DNA from: Ectocarpus siliculosus
Lineage: Eukaryota > Sar > Phaeophyceae > Ectocarpales > Ectocarpaceae
Direction of reading: 5' to 3'
DNA length: 64,000 nucleotides
NCBI GenBank assembly: GCA_000310025.1
Contig: FN649742.1
Location: 818,856 to 882,855 of the forward strand
Below the pieces are notes generated by a model, which was not told the DNA's origin, did no database searches, and worked only from the letters and a program-made list of their open reading frames with translations. Made by a program: the position numbers and the translations under genes. Positions 13,601 to 25,688 of this stretch are shown here, piece after piece (the stretch's first letter is position 1; each line of letters starts with the position of its first letter).

Positions 13601-16600
13601 GCAAGCTCCACCAAAAGAAAAGCAGAACAAACGAATACCACCTCCTGTAGCCAACCTCCTCGTCCAACGCAAACTAGCATTCTCCCCATCGGTGTACTGC
13701 CCGCTCGCGCACACGACGCTTTCCTACACAAAGCACGCACCTCTTCGTGCTCCTGCACTCTGAGCCGCCGCCGTTCTCTTGCCCACATCGCCTGCTCCTG
13801 CAGGCGAGTCGCCGACCGCCCCACGCCTTCCCCGCACGCCCCGCCCCCTCCCCCCCCAGCAAACGCGGGCCTGGTGTCCGCTAGCCTCTCGCTCACCCGG
13901 CCCATCGGCGGCGGCGCGAACGTGGCCCCCTCTCGCTCTTCCTTGTCGGCCACGAGGAGCCGCAGCTTGTGCTCCCGCTCGCGCTCGACCTCCCACACTC
14001 GCTGGTGGAGTGGCCGGTGATCGGCCGCCGGGACCGCGCCGGTGGTGTTTAGCGTCGGCTGTTGAAGCCACACAGGGGAGGGGTTGGACTCGGTGGAGAT
14101 GAAGGGTTAAGGATAAGCGGCTTTGTGCGAGTGATCATTGCGTGGGAGGGAGGATGGCAAAAATGGGCATCAGCACTGACCCAGAGGATGAGGACGGGGG
14201 GGTGGGTGGGGGTGGCGTGGGCGTAGGGGTTTACATCGCGAGGACATGCGCGTGCATCTCCGTGCGCGGGCGGGTGAGATTCCGGCGTAAGGCAGGACGC
14301 AATTGTAAAGGCGGGGTGATTTTCAGGTTCCTGGCTCTGAGCGTCTGACACACGGCAACGCTCAGCCCCCGTCGGCAGAAACACTTGAGGGTGTTCACAA
14401 ACCGTCGTTCTTTGATGTTAGGTATTCTGAAACCGTCGTTCCCTAACCCCTTCAACTGGAACCTCTGTTCACCAAGACAAACAACTTGAACAAGTACAGA
14501 GTGGGTTTCATGGCTATGTAACGGTGAGGAGCCTAGTCGGGATCTACGTGAGTCGGGATCTACGTGAGAGAATACTCGCAGGCTCTTGAAGCCCTACGGC
14601 GACCCAGGTTTTCTGTGTCCTTGTGTGTTAACAACAGCAATGGTCAATGATCAACAGATGAAGGCCGACGACTAAGACACCACCTCAGACACTGACAGAA
14701 ACAAGGCTGCAGCGACAGCTAAGATCCCGCAACAAACCCGAAGAGATACCACGGAAGAGCCAAAGACGACCAACAAAGTGACAACCTCTCGACCCCCGTC
14801 CCCCCCCCACCAAGCACCACGCGCCTGAAACGTGCACTCCCGAAGAGCCTCATTCTCCAGATGGTGATGTGCCAGCGCTCTGGCGGCCTCTCTCTCGCGC
14901 GCCTCCTTGTGCAAGCGTTCGTGGAGTGGTGGCCGTCTGGCACCGGCCCCGCCAGAACCATGACCCGCCGCGCCCCGTCTCGCCGCGCTACTCGACACGA
15001 TGTTAGGGTGAAACGTGCACTCCTTCGTCTCCGCCTCTTCCTGCAGCTCTTTCCGCCTCCGCTCTCGGTCGGAGTACAGGGCCTGCCTATCGCGTGCGAG
15101 TTCCTTTTTTATGACGTCATCGTTTCAACGGCACGCCGGGGAGGGGGGTGTTTGGAAATGCTTGAAGCATAGGGGGGGCGGGGTACTCTGTTCTGTTTTC
15201 TCTCAGCCTTCAGAGTGTTGACGACACATCTCAAAAAGGGTGCACCGGTTCCCACTAGGGGGCCAGGGGAGGGGGGAAGGAAGGGGGGTCGTGCTCTTTG
15301 GTTGTGCATGCCTTAGCGGTTAGACCATTGACCTCGCGTCCTCGAGAGAACGGAGCATTGTTCCCACAGGACCGATCACCGATGGCCAATCGTCCCTTCC
15401 TACTTTGCCAAAGGTGGCTCAAAAATGTCTTCCCGAATCTGTCGAACTGTCGGGGGGGGACGGAACAAAAGCGAGACTCGTGCCAATGATTTGTGTACAC
15501 TCACTCAGAACGGAGCAAAACGAGAAACATTTTCTTCGTGGTCAGGGCGAACGATAATACTGACCTTAATCCTACGCTCGCTGCCGGCTCGTGGCTTCCT
15601 TTGTTGTAGAGAGGACCGGTTTTTGTTTTCCCGCTCCTTTGGCCGGAACGCGAGCCTGTCTTCTAGTCGCGCCGTCGCCATTGCGTCATCCTCATCTACG
15701 AAGCGGCCGTTAGCACTGCCGGTTGGATGTCTGTCGCTCTCCTCGACTCTGCAGCGTCCTGTACGAACGATGGCAGTTACGATATGGGCAGAGCGGCAAC
15801 CGACCACAGAAAAGTGACGATGACAGCAAATACGACACCGGCAACAACGGCAATGGTAAAGTATTTCTCGGAAAAAGAAGAAGCAAGACGCATAAAGTCC
15901 ACTCACAAGGCAGGCGTTTAAGGAAAGCTGTGCTGTACACGCACTCATCTTCATGTGCAATGGTTGAGAAATAGAACTGGTCAACCCTTCCAGCCCGCCA
16001 AGCAACGAGAACAACCGTGAATCAATCCGTCGTAATACAATATCCATGCACCACGCCGTGAATTTTCTCAACCTCTTCTTGCTGCCGCAACCCGTCCCCC
16101 TGGAGAATGACCCCGCGACGAAGAGACCGTCCCTCCTTCTCGAACCCTGCGGTCAGCTGCCTGACTCTCATTAGGGTGTTCCGGTGAGTGGCGGTCGGTC
16201 GGCTCAAGCGGTGGCACTGGCGGTGGTGGCGACAGCATCATCGCGGCGTCCTCTTGCTCCCACCTGCGCGCAGCGCTGGCGACACTGATGCAGCTGAGCT
16301 CGTTGTCCTTGATGTCGGTGTCGGCGTGGGTTTCCTCGTCGTGCAGGCGTCGGAGAAGCGCTTCGACAGGCTCTTCTCCCGCAGCCGCTCGCGCTCCGTC
16401 AGCGCCTGCGTGAACGTTCGGACCACCGCCTTGGCTAATGTCGTCCGGGTACGCCAGGTCCGACGCGAAGAAGATGTTTTCCCTGGCGGCGCTGGGACTA
16501 CCGTCGCCGTCATCGCCGCCACTCCCCTCCTCGACCCTTGCCGAGGAGTGGCCGTTACCGCCGGGAATCGCTCTGCTAGAACTCAGCGTTGCTGTCTCTG

Positions 16601-18119
16601 GGTGCGTTACCGCCCCGGTTCCACTCCCTTCAGCAGTTCCGCCGTTCCCGGGCATCCTTCGTTCGGCTGCGCCAGGACTTCGTGCGGCCAACCGCGCCTC
16701 CCGCTCTTGCAACAGTCTGTTGACCATGGCTTCACGGTCGTGTGCTCTTCGTTTGTTGGGTTTTTTAGAGCGAAGGGAACCAAGGTGCCATGATTACATC
16801 GGCAGGCGGAGTGGCGCAGAGATTACTCACTGAGAGACGTAGCTGAGGAATATGCCGGAAGACACATCAGGAATATACACCGCGCACGGTACCCTATAGT
16901 TCGGTTGTACTGTAGCTTGCTCCAGATTTCGATCTTGACGAATGCTACATAAGTTGGTGCAAAGTCGTGTGTCGTGCGTGCTGGTAGCCTGTTGTCGTCA
17001 TCACGACGGGGCCGGCTACTCGCATGTCCATCGATGTATGCGGCATGTCGGCGTATTTTAAAAGTCGCTTGCACAATGCATGCAAACAGTTGATGTAAGC
17101 GATCTCCCTCACCTGCTGCCCCGTTCACTTCGAGTGACGCTAACACCACTTGCTATGCTGCTCGGGAAGTCGTCATTCTCGAGGTCGACCCAGGCGCGGC
17201 GTCGCGATCCCCCCCTCATAGTGTTGCTTCTGGGGGACGTCTTGTCCGTTGATAGGATCTCGCCCATCGAGGGCCCACCGTCGCTGGATAACCTCAATGA
17301 CGGCGTTCTTCTTCTGGTGGCTAGACCGCGACGAGGGAAAACCGGCCTGATTTCCTCCGACAAACGCTCGCCATCGCTCTCATAGTCGAAGGTTGACCCT
17401 GCCAGTGGGCTTTGATTGCCTGCTAGAACCAAAGAGGCATGAGCAGCCATTGGAATCTGTCCTTTTCGCAGTGAAGGAGGAGGAGCAAGATGCCGCAACA
17501 CTCGTGACTGATATTCTTCAGACGCTGTGCGCCTTACCTACGTCTAGGCAGCAACCAAATCACTGCTATGTTCCAGGCGACGTGATGCCGGATATCTCAT
17601 TGGATGGCATACACAGAAATGTAAAGACAGTTATGCAGGAAACTACAGACAGAACAGGCGAGACGCGTGTGCATACTACATCTCCCTTTTGACTCTCCGT
17701 AATCCGCTCTGTTAACGATTCTGGAACAGGGCTCTCTCTCGCTTTTTCCTAAGACAACCGGTCTGCAATGATGGTTAAGCAGTACCCACCAGGTTGTGCA
17801 CGCCCTCTTCTGTGACCTGTACATTTGGCGAACTACAGGTAAATAGGTGTGTGCGCGAGGCGCCGGCTGCTGCCGCATATCCTGTCCACTCCAAGCTCAC
17901 CAGTGGCTGTAGTTTAGCGCTGTAGATCTTGTGCCAACATCACGAATCAGGCTCTGCTCCCTACGCCCTCTCTATCTCTCACCTACAGCAGTACTGCGGT
18001 TGCCTACCTGATGCTGCTCCTGCTCTGTTGACCCGAAAGACGTCCTGCTGAAGCCGTTCCTCGGCTAGACGGATCTCGTCCTCGACTCCACCAAGAATAT
18101 CTTCCAGGTTGTCCGTCAT
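10673..18119 (-). CDS. C-T-F-x-P repeat coiled-coil protein (953 aa model)
   Basis: Eleven exons join in phase: 18119-18008, 17419-17113, 16746-16073, 15746-15565, 15082-14825, 14058-13741, 13196-13041, 12857-12715, 12360-12199, 11615-11492 and 11098-10673, with TAG at 10673. The start MTDNLEDILGG is the first ATG of an acidic, helical exon. The rest is rich in Arg, Glu and Ala and carries a recurring motif: CTFHPNI, CTFQPTLN, ATFAPPP, STFEPSIS, GWFNPTT, CTFRPSLN, CTFVPQTN and CTFKPWT. Between copies are charged helices with P-L-H-E-R-L or P-L-H-Q-R-V starts. I recall similar C-T-F-x-P-x-I/L-N proteins in stramenopiles, kinetoplastids and other protists, mostly without assigned function; a cytoskeletal or flagellar role is only a guess. 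Intron 5 appears to be GC-AG, and the splice there completes the motif CTFQ|PTLN. The exon 3 end and the exon 10 start are the least certain borders. Confidence 0.8.
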
Positions 18120-18653
18120 TCCTTAGTCTCTGTCGGGTAAGTTCCTACGGAGAGGGTGCGCTGGATTTTTGCGTTGGATCCCCCCGGATCTTGGCGAAAG
18201 TTGTGCTGAACGGAAAGGACAGATTCCGCTTTCGGCAGCGGATCCAGATAACCAGGAAGGGGGTATCTTCGGCAACGTGGAGCGGTTGCATTCGATGTCA
18301 CGGGAAGCAATCAATGCAGAGAGAAAGGGAGAGGCAGAGACAGCGACAGCGACAGACGCAATCAATGCAGAGAGAAAGGGAGAGGGAAAGGGAGAGACAG
18401 ACAGAAGATTGCTAATAGCGGGAAGCGGTGAGGGTGGGACGTGGGAGGTGGGAGGCAGCAGGCGGCAGGTTTTTGGGAACCGAACCACTCCATGCCGAAC
18501 AGAAACCAAGGGGGATATGTTCTTACAGACACGGGGCCCCCTCTCATGTCACTGACACACTGCTCACCCAGCACCTGGATGGCACACACAGAGCTGTCGC
18601 TGGCGGGTTCAGTGTATCCTGCTGAGCTTGGATTGCCCAACAGCAACCGTGCA
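18120..18653. promoter_or_regulatory. Putative bidirectional intergenic region
   Basis: About 0.5 kb lies between the minus-strand start of the C-T-F-x-P gene (18119) and the proposed plus-strand start of the fibrillin gene (18654). Divergent promoters would have to sit here. I see no clear TATA box. A purine-rich repeat occupies 18308-18410. Confidence 0.3.
18308..18410. repeat. 51-bp purine-rich tandem duplication
   Basis: CAATCAATGCAGAGAGAAAG at 18308 recurs at 18359-18360, with GACAGC and GGGAGA runs between and after the copies. Confidence 0.75.
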
Positions 18654-21600
18654 ATGATGACGAGGTTCGGAAGAATAGCATTGTGTCTTCTCTCCTTCAA
18701 AGGTAAGCGTTGTTCGGTCTCCCACCCATCATCTCGCTGTCAGATATTGCGTCGACTGCACTCCAACAGCAGCAGTAGCAGTGATGTCAACACAAGAACC
18801 CCCTGCTGATTGTCGTGCACATGCTCTTCAGCTTACGAGAGAATTCATTGAGTGAACTCGAACAGACACCCCCCCCGGACAAAAACCCAGACTCAATGCT
18901 ATTGCTGTACGTTCCTGGTTGTCTCTACCGGACCCCTTGGAGGCTTTCCGTCGGCAACAAGATTCATCTGCATCTCAGACGTGTTTCGGTCGCAGTGTAC
19001 TTCGTACGCCTTACCGCTGCTGAGTGGTGCACATGCCTGAATGCCTGCATCTTGTACCGAATTTAGCGTGCGCACGTTTACACCACCACCGACCACCAGC
19101 TGAGCGCCACGGATATGATTCGCTGGATGAGACGCATCAGCAAGATATTCATGAAGCCCTTGTACCCTCATTCAATGCTCCCTTGTTCTTTCGTATGTAA
19201 CATTTGAAGGAGGGTCTCAATCGTTTACCCTCCGAGCCCATTCCGCGATTCGACGGGCACCAGTAGGAAGGGAAAGGGTGGATGGTGGTGGTATTGGTGG
19301 GGGTGGAGTCATCTTGAACAAGTCGGGTTACTCGGCAAGGTCGCGACTCTCGTCGTCCGTCATCGTGGACGTTGAAAGCACGTCCACTGACGAGGTGAGT
19401 GAGTCTGTTCCGTGGACTTGGGTAGTGTAGGCCACAGGACTCGGACTGTGGTTTGATACACGCGCGAGAGTGATGTTGAGTCTCGCAGAACAGGCCGGCT
19501 GTGTTGACAAGGATCAACAAACGATTGGCAGAGGCAAATTCTGTCTGTTGCTGCTGTTGCTGGCAGAGGCAAATTCTGGCTGCTGCTTGTGCAGGGTCTA
19601 GGACAAGCTTCTAATAGACTACAGGGGATGGGGTTGAGAGCGGAGCCTCATGCCGAAGATGTCCTAGTTAGTTTAGAGTAGCTCCGATACTGGACTTACA
19701 CGCCACGGGAGATTGTTCAATGCCGGCTCTTGTTATTTTTCGTTAAAACTGCTGTCTCAGCCGGTGGAAGATCTGAAAGCGAGGCTCTTGAGGGCATCCG
19801 CTGGGGTAAATAGAGGGCTCAGCTGCCGAGAGGGAGACCAGGAGGAAATTTTGGAGATCGTGGAAGAGCTCGAGGTGCGAGGGTCACGAATCAGAATCAC
19901 AATCAAAATCGTTGACGCCTATTTTATTTCTCACCACAGCTTTGGCCTCCTGACTCCAGATGGCGTGCCGATAGCGTAACGTGATTTGAGTGCGGTCTAG
20001 CTTCACAAGCAAACTTTGTATGTTGGCTGTCAGACCTGCACTCCCTAGAGTCCGATTCTTGCATCTGTCACCGGTGCAAATCCGGCCGTCTCTCGGGGCA
20101 ACGGCTGCAGGAGGCGCGCCTGAAACCACCGTTGCGCGACAACTTGCCTCGATTTCCACGGGTGATACCTCGATGCGTTCTTGGACACCGTCGCCCCGTG
20201 CTGTTACGCAGCGTAGATACCCTTGGCACTCGTTGAAGCTAGAAACACATGGCACAGGCTTCCTCTACTTGCAGCAGCAGTGGGTTCACTCAGTTGTTCA
20301 TGTACGTGTACAATACCACCCGTTGAGGATTGCCACGATGGGAATGTGCTGACAAATCCCGAGTGGCCACGGACCAAGTCGCCTTTTGAGTCCCGCCGAA
20401 ACAAGTGCGCCGTCTTCTGCCGTTGATTGCGCGTGCGACAGCAGTAGTTTGCAAACTGCCGTGTGTAGTTCGACAAGTAGACTAGAATGGTAGAGACGGC
20501 AGTTTCCTGGTACATATGCATATGCAGCATTTCGTGTGTTCGACTGCTCGCCTTCGGTTTCCTCCGCTGGGACAGCGTTTTATCTCGCACTTTCTTCTGC
20601 ATGGCACGCAGAGGACCCGTCGGTACATTACCCGTTACGTTCGGGGCTCGCGAGACACCGGTGGTGCTCGTTAGGGCCGCTTAAAGTCGCTGGGACTGGC
20701 TCTTTTTTCAGGGGTTGGGAATCCGAACCATAAAAGCCTCCTCGAAGGGGATGAAAAATGAAAACATAACTTGTTTTTGCCCCGCGCCACGCGCCACGCG
20801 CCCACACAGCTGCTGTGATTGTTGTACACACCCACCACAACAGCAACTGGCGCATGAGTACCCGCAGCGGGGACCAAGACTCTTGATGCTGCTCATGGGA
20901 ACATACCGCGTGACACAGAAGTCCTCTCGCACAACTCTGGCAGCGGTCACTTGAATTTCAATTCCGAAAAATCGAAAAATTCAAATATAGAAGTTGTGGT
21001 ACGGTAGCAGTCTACATCTGTGACTGTTCTTGGGTAGGTTGAGCGCCTCTTCGATCCGTTGTTGGTGTTTGCGTGAAAATGTCCCACAGACGATGGGAAA
21101 CATGATCATACAAGAAGAATGAGTGATCAAACGCAGCGGATCACAGCAGTAGGACCTACGTGCAGCAAAGGCGCCGCTAGCCTAAAAGCACACACTCGCG
21201 CACAAGCGGAAGTCACGGCGGGAGAAAACGAAATACCCCGCACATTATGCAATTTCCAGGCAAATTAGTATGCAGGTTGCGCGCAAACCGGCACTACCGA
21301 ACGTCGTGCCGGCCAACCATGCGACAGCGATGACATTGATTGGCCATGTCCTCTTGCGTCGCTCCCTGGAGGCAAATCACCTAACTCCCGCAGGGAACCT
21401 TGTATGTACGTATCATTTTGTTGTTTCCCTCGTGAAATCGGCATGTCTCCACCAAAATTCAAAAATGCAATGAATATTGTCCGACCCGATGCCACCCCTT
21501 CTTGTGTATGTTCCTGCACGCTTCCATGACCCGCCCACTTGGAATGACTATACCACCACCCAACCAGTGCACTAACTCTCCTACCTCTCGTGGACCCGTA

Positions 21601-23595
21601 CTCGGGATGTGTTTGTTGTTGATGTTTCCATGAACGAACGATGCGCACAAACCAGAGGCAAAACCCGAATCCGACGCCAAACGACGGTTTCTCGGAGGGC
21701 GCCTCTATCCTTACGGGCGAGTGGAAGCTCATTTTCACGTCCGCGTTGGACGTGCTGTCGCTGGGGCTAATCCCAGGCGTGGAAGTCGGTCAGATATTTC
21801 AAAATATCAACGAGGATGGGACCGAGGTATGTCGGGAGGCAAAGGGGCCCTTTCTTCACCAGCTGAGGTTTTTATTTTTCAATATCAAGTTTGGAGATGC
21901 AGGCGGTCGGGGTTCGGAGGCCACTGGGGGGGTGTCGTGCATACATTACGCCCGAGGCTACCGCTCGGTGTGGTGCCCCATGTCTACGGCCTTGGTCTCG
22001 TATTGAGGCTGGCTAACCGGGCTGGGTACAGGCTACAGGCTTCTTGCGATAGTGATGGTTGGCGGTAGATACTTGGTATTGCGGTCAGCAACCAACACGA
22101 TTTCGTTTGTTTTTTTCGTGTTCTCAGATTCGGCTTATCGCCTCAATTTTGTTTTGCGGGACCGTCGTTCTCTTTCTTTCTGGATCCGTGTCGATGCGAC
22201 TGTTTGTTCGATTGTTGAAACTGCAGATCACGAACGTTGTTGACCTTCAGCCAAAGGCGGCGCCGGTGTTGGAGCGCTTCGCGGGCAGCACGTCGGCAAG
22301 ACTAGAGGTGGGAAGAATTCTTATCGGAGAATATCCCAACGCGGATATCGGCGTATTGGTAGCTTGCTACCAATGTTTGGAAGGCCTAGTTCAAAGTGGA
22401 AATTGGAAATTGACACCCGGATATCAATTCTAGTGATTGAGCCGGAAGCTTGCGGAGTGCGGATTGCATGACGAATATCGCCTGCATGTCTAACGGATGA
22501 TCATGTTTCAAATGCAAGTAGAGTTGGGCGTACCCTCTTCACCTTCATCGTCTACGTATACACGGAAAACAATGCCGTCGCCACAAAGCTACACAGCCCA
22601 TCTTTTGGGGACGGAAAAATATTTGATTATGTGTTGTCTGTTCTATTGGTATGGGTTGTTGGGAATAATAAACATGAGGAAGCGTTCGATGCCCGAGAAA
22701 ACGGGTGTGCGTGCTTTCAAGTGCAAAAGGAAACAACGCTCCCGGTTGAGTTGAGTCCCCACGAACCGACTTCCATGTCGCGAAGCACACGGCACTCGTG
22801 CATATCATAATCGGCAAGCCGGCTGTTGTATAGCCCGTCATATGCACGCCCAAAGCAAAGAGAATGCCCAAACGAAAGCTCTGGAGTAATCTCGAGGATG
22901 CGGCTTGAGCCACGGCAATTGGTATTGATATGTCGGTGCTGTGCTGGCTTGTCTGTTTTATGAAAGTCCATGCGGTCTCCCGCCCTTCGCACTCCAGCGC
23001 GGAGTATCCTCTGCCTTGGAGTTCGACTGACTCTCGAGGGCCCACTCGGATCCCCGAACAAACGCAACACATGTTAAAGGTCTCTGCTGGACAAGAAACG
23101 AAAACACCGAGGTTTCGAAGGTGCACCAGAGTACAGTAGTTGAAAAGCCAGCCACGCAAACAGGATAATTGCTGTCGGTAGAATTCGATAACGGGATGCT
23201 CACCTAGCTCGTGGTCTTCTTTGGAGGTTGCTCAGTTCTGTGCGTGGGTTGTGCTTAAGCCCGTCAACCCTCTCGCCGCGAGAACCTGTGGCGCCCGCTC
23301 ACTCCATCGCCGGTAGCTGCGCCCGAAACTGCTTCAATTCTGCCTCCGTGGACAGGTCCTCGCCGCTGCTTCGTTGGAGGGAGACAAGCGCCTCACGCTC
23401 TCGTTCCGCCGCTCGCAGTACTCGCCGCAAACGCTTCTCGGTCGGGACGTGTCGGCGACGCTGCCTCCGTTCAAGGTCAGCTTCCCGGAGATCCCCGGCA
23501 CCAACGCCGGTTGGATTGACACCACCTTCATCGACGAAGAAATCCGGGTCGCGAGAGCTTTTGGTGGAAATCTGTTCGTTCTGGCTAGAGTCTGA
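18654..23595 (+). CDS. Plastid lipid-associated protein / fibrillin (PAP_fibrillin)
   Basis: Four firm exons join in phase 0: 19761-19874, 21656-21826, 22227-22307 and 23356-23595 (TGA at 23593). They give the whole family pattern in order. First a helix LLRASAGVNRGLS then ILEIVEELE, then NPTPND, then GEWKLIFTSALDVL, VGQIFQNI, NVVDLQPKAAPVLERF, a strand LTLSFRRSQYS, and the C-terminal signature GWIDTTFIDEEIRVAR ending GGNLFVLAR. Fibrillins are lipocalin-like proteins of plastoglobules, thylakoids or stroma that carry or organise lipids. Two upstream exons are tentative: 19309-19394, ending in a strong GTGAGT donor, and 18654-18702, which begins MMTRFGRIALCLLS and could be a signal peptide. 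With them the model has 246 residues, normal for the family. A secondary plastid needs a bipartite leader; the expected A-F cleavage motif is not clearly seen, so the 5' end may be wrong. Confidence 0.82.
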
Positions 23596-25688
23596 ACAAC
23601 AACGAGAAGGCGACGAAAATTGGGGCGTGCGGGTAATGGGCTTGGCGCGCTCGCCGCTGAGTACACCGCCGGGAGCCGTTTCTCGAATGCTTTTGGTTGG
23701 ACTCGTGAATTCTTTGCTGTTACACAGGATGGACTGATCGGTCTGCGTAGTGACCTCCACCCGGAGGGCTTGGGGTTTTGTGGTGCGAATGCATGCATGT
23801 ACAGAGCGCATGAGGATACGCAAGATGGCGGTATAGAGGCGGTGTCAATAGGGTTGTAGGGATAGACTATGACAGAATCTGTGTCGTGCTGACCTCGCTT
23901 TTGGGTCGCAAGAAGCGAGCGACTACAGCTAGCTGTTGTACGACAGTGTGGTGCAATTTTTTGCTGGCAAATGTGTTCGGTACTACTACTACAGCAGTTT
24001 GCTCTTCGAGGCGTGTACCATATCATACCGTTTTCTGGTTGCTACAGCAGCGCAACTAAAGCGCCCAACAGTATGCACTGAATCAACAATGTTGTCAAGT
24101 AAGTCTGATGCTCTCACCGGGATGAGTGCGAAATGGGCGGATGCGCGTGTGTGCGGAAGGCGTTGCGGTGTGAATATACTTTTTATTGTTGAAGTGGGTT
24201 GCATTACGGGAGTAAATTGGTAACTTCAGGACCATATACACTGTAGTAGGTAAAGAGGAACGAGTTCCAGCGTCGATGTTTTTCCCGATTTCATGCCACC
24301 TCTGTTTCGCGTTCAAATCATGGCATGCGCCGAACGCTGAAAATGGCATGGCGAAAACAGAAAGAAATGAGCTTACGCGTGCCATTGAAGCCTGGCGGAA
24401 ATCCGATTTTGGCTGGAATTAGCTGCCGCAATTCTTCAGCTAACTTGCTTGCTTGAGGGTCCCCGCAGGAACCCTCCCGCACTTTAATTGTTTCCGACTT
24501 CGAGTACAATAATCCTGTGTCGACTGCAACAATAATAATTCTCCGCCGACAAGCGAGTAAATGATGTCTCTGCGTGTAGACACGCTAAATAAACACGCTT
24601 GCCTGCCTACAAGAGTAGAAGGTATTGCTGCACCCGAAATCGGGGAGAGAGGCGTATATAACACACAGCGAAGCTAATCAATACTTCATTCATGACAGAG
24701 GTTTTTACCTCTTGCCCCTTCCTTCGCCCCCTTGCCACACCGAAAAAAAGTTTGCGCTTGTTGGGATTTCAACGCTATCGTCAGAGGCCCTCTCCTTAAT
24801 AAACGTAAGTGCGCGCCCTCCGATTGGTCAACGCCGGCGCGAGCCTAGCCGCTTCGCAGCACCAGTGGCGCGATCGGCGCCGTAGGTGTAGAGGAGAGCG
24901 GGCTATGTAGACGAATTAATTGTGTGTGCGTGTGGGTGCAAGCGGCTTACGCATAATTATTTCTGTGTGTATTTATTTTTTCCAAATGAACGGACCTTAT
25001 AACCTTTGTAAGTTAACCTGTGACCACGGGAATCGACCGCGTCGAGTGTTGGATCAGTACGGACATACGAAGGTACTGGGTGGAGAGAGATCGGGACGGT
25101 TTTTAATGTGAAGACAACAACAACACCACCAACAACAACAACAATAACCTGTAAACCTGCAGTCTTAAAGATCCCGAAAACAATGGGTTGGTCCGCTTTG
25201 CTTCTTCTCTCCCCCCGTCCTTCCCTCTCTCGGAAAAGTCAAGAGTCAAGAGGCTCACCACGCCGCCGTTTCACTTACTCCCTTCACTCGACATCATCGC
25301 CTACCCAATCGACTAGGAGGCTTTGCTTCGGGCGCCCGATCCCAGCTGATATGACGTCGACTGGTGAGAGGAGGTTGTCACAAGCTTTGACTGAGCGTCC
25401 ATCGTCAATCACGCACCCTTGCTGTTTGAAGAAGGCGTGAGTTGGACGTCCGCGCAACGAAGAGACACGCGCTCTCAAACAGGACTGTTGGCAAGACGGA
25501 GATAGAGAGGATTCCCGAAGATCGCAACTAGTATTAGCAGCAGCAGCAGTACTGCCCGTCAGCAACGTCGAGTGGGTCGGGTTGGCACTGCTGTGCGTAC
25601 AACCCACACAATATGCCCCCCTTTGTTGTGCGTCGTTTGCTCTCATCATCCAATTGTAGCGTGCAACAGGGAGCAGGAGAGGCCTCCC
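23596..25688. other. Intergenic between fibrillin and TALE genes
   Basis: No exon chain found. The stretch holds the fibrillin 3' region and, presumably, the promoter of the TALE gene. (CAA)n-like runs occur near 25115-25145. Confidence 0.45.

Noticed and set aside
23299-23823. 174-residue minus-strand frame with E/R-rich end (REREALVSLQRS)
   Set aside because: It is antisense to the last fibrillin exon, whose plus-strand reading carries the full family signature; the antisense frame has no domain or partner exons.
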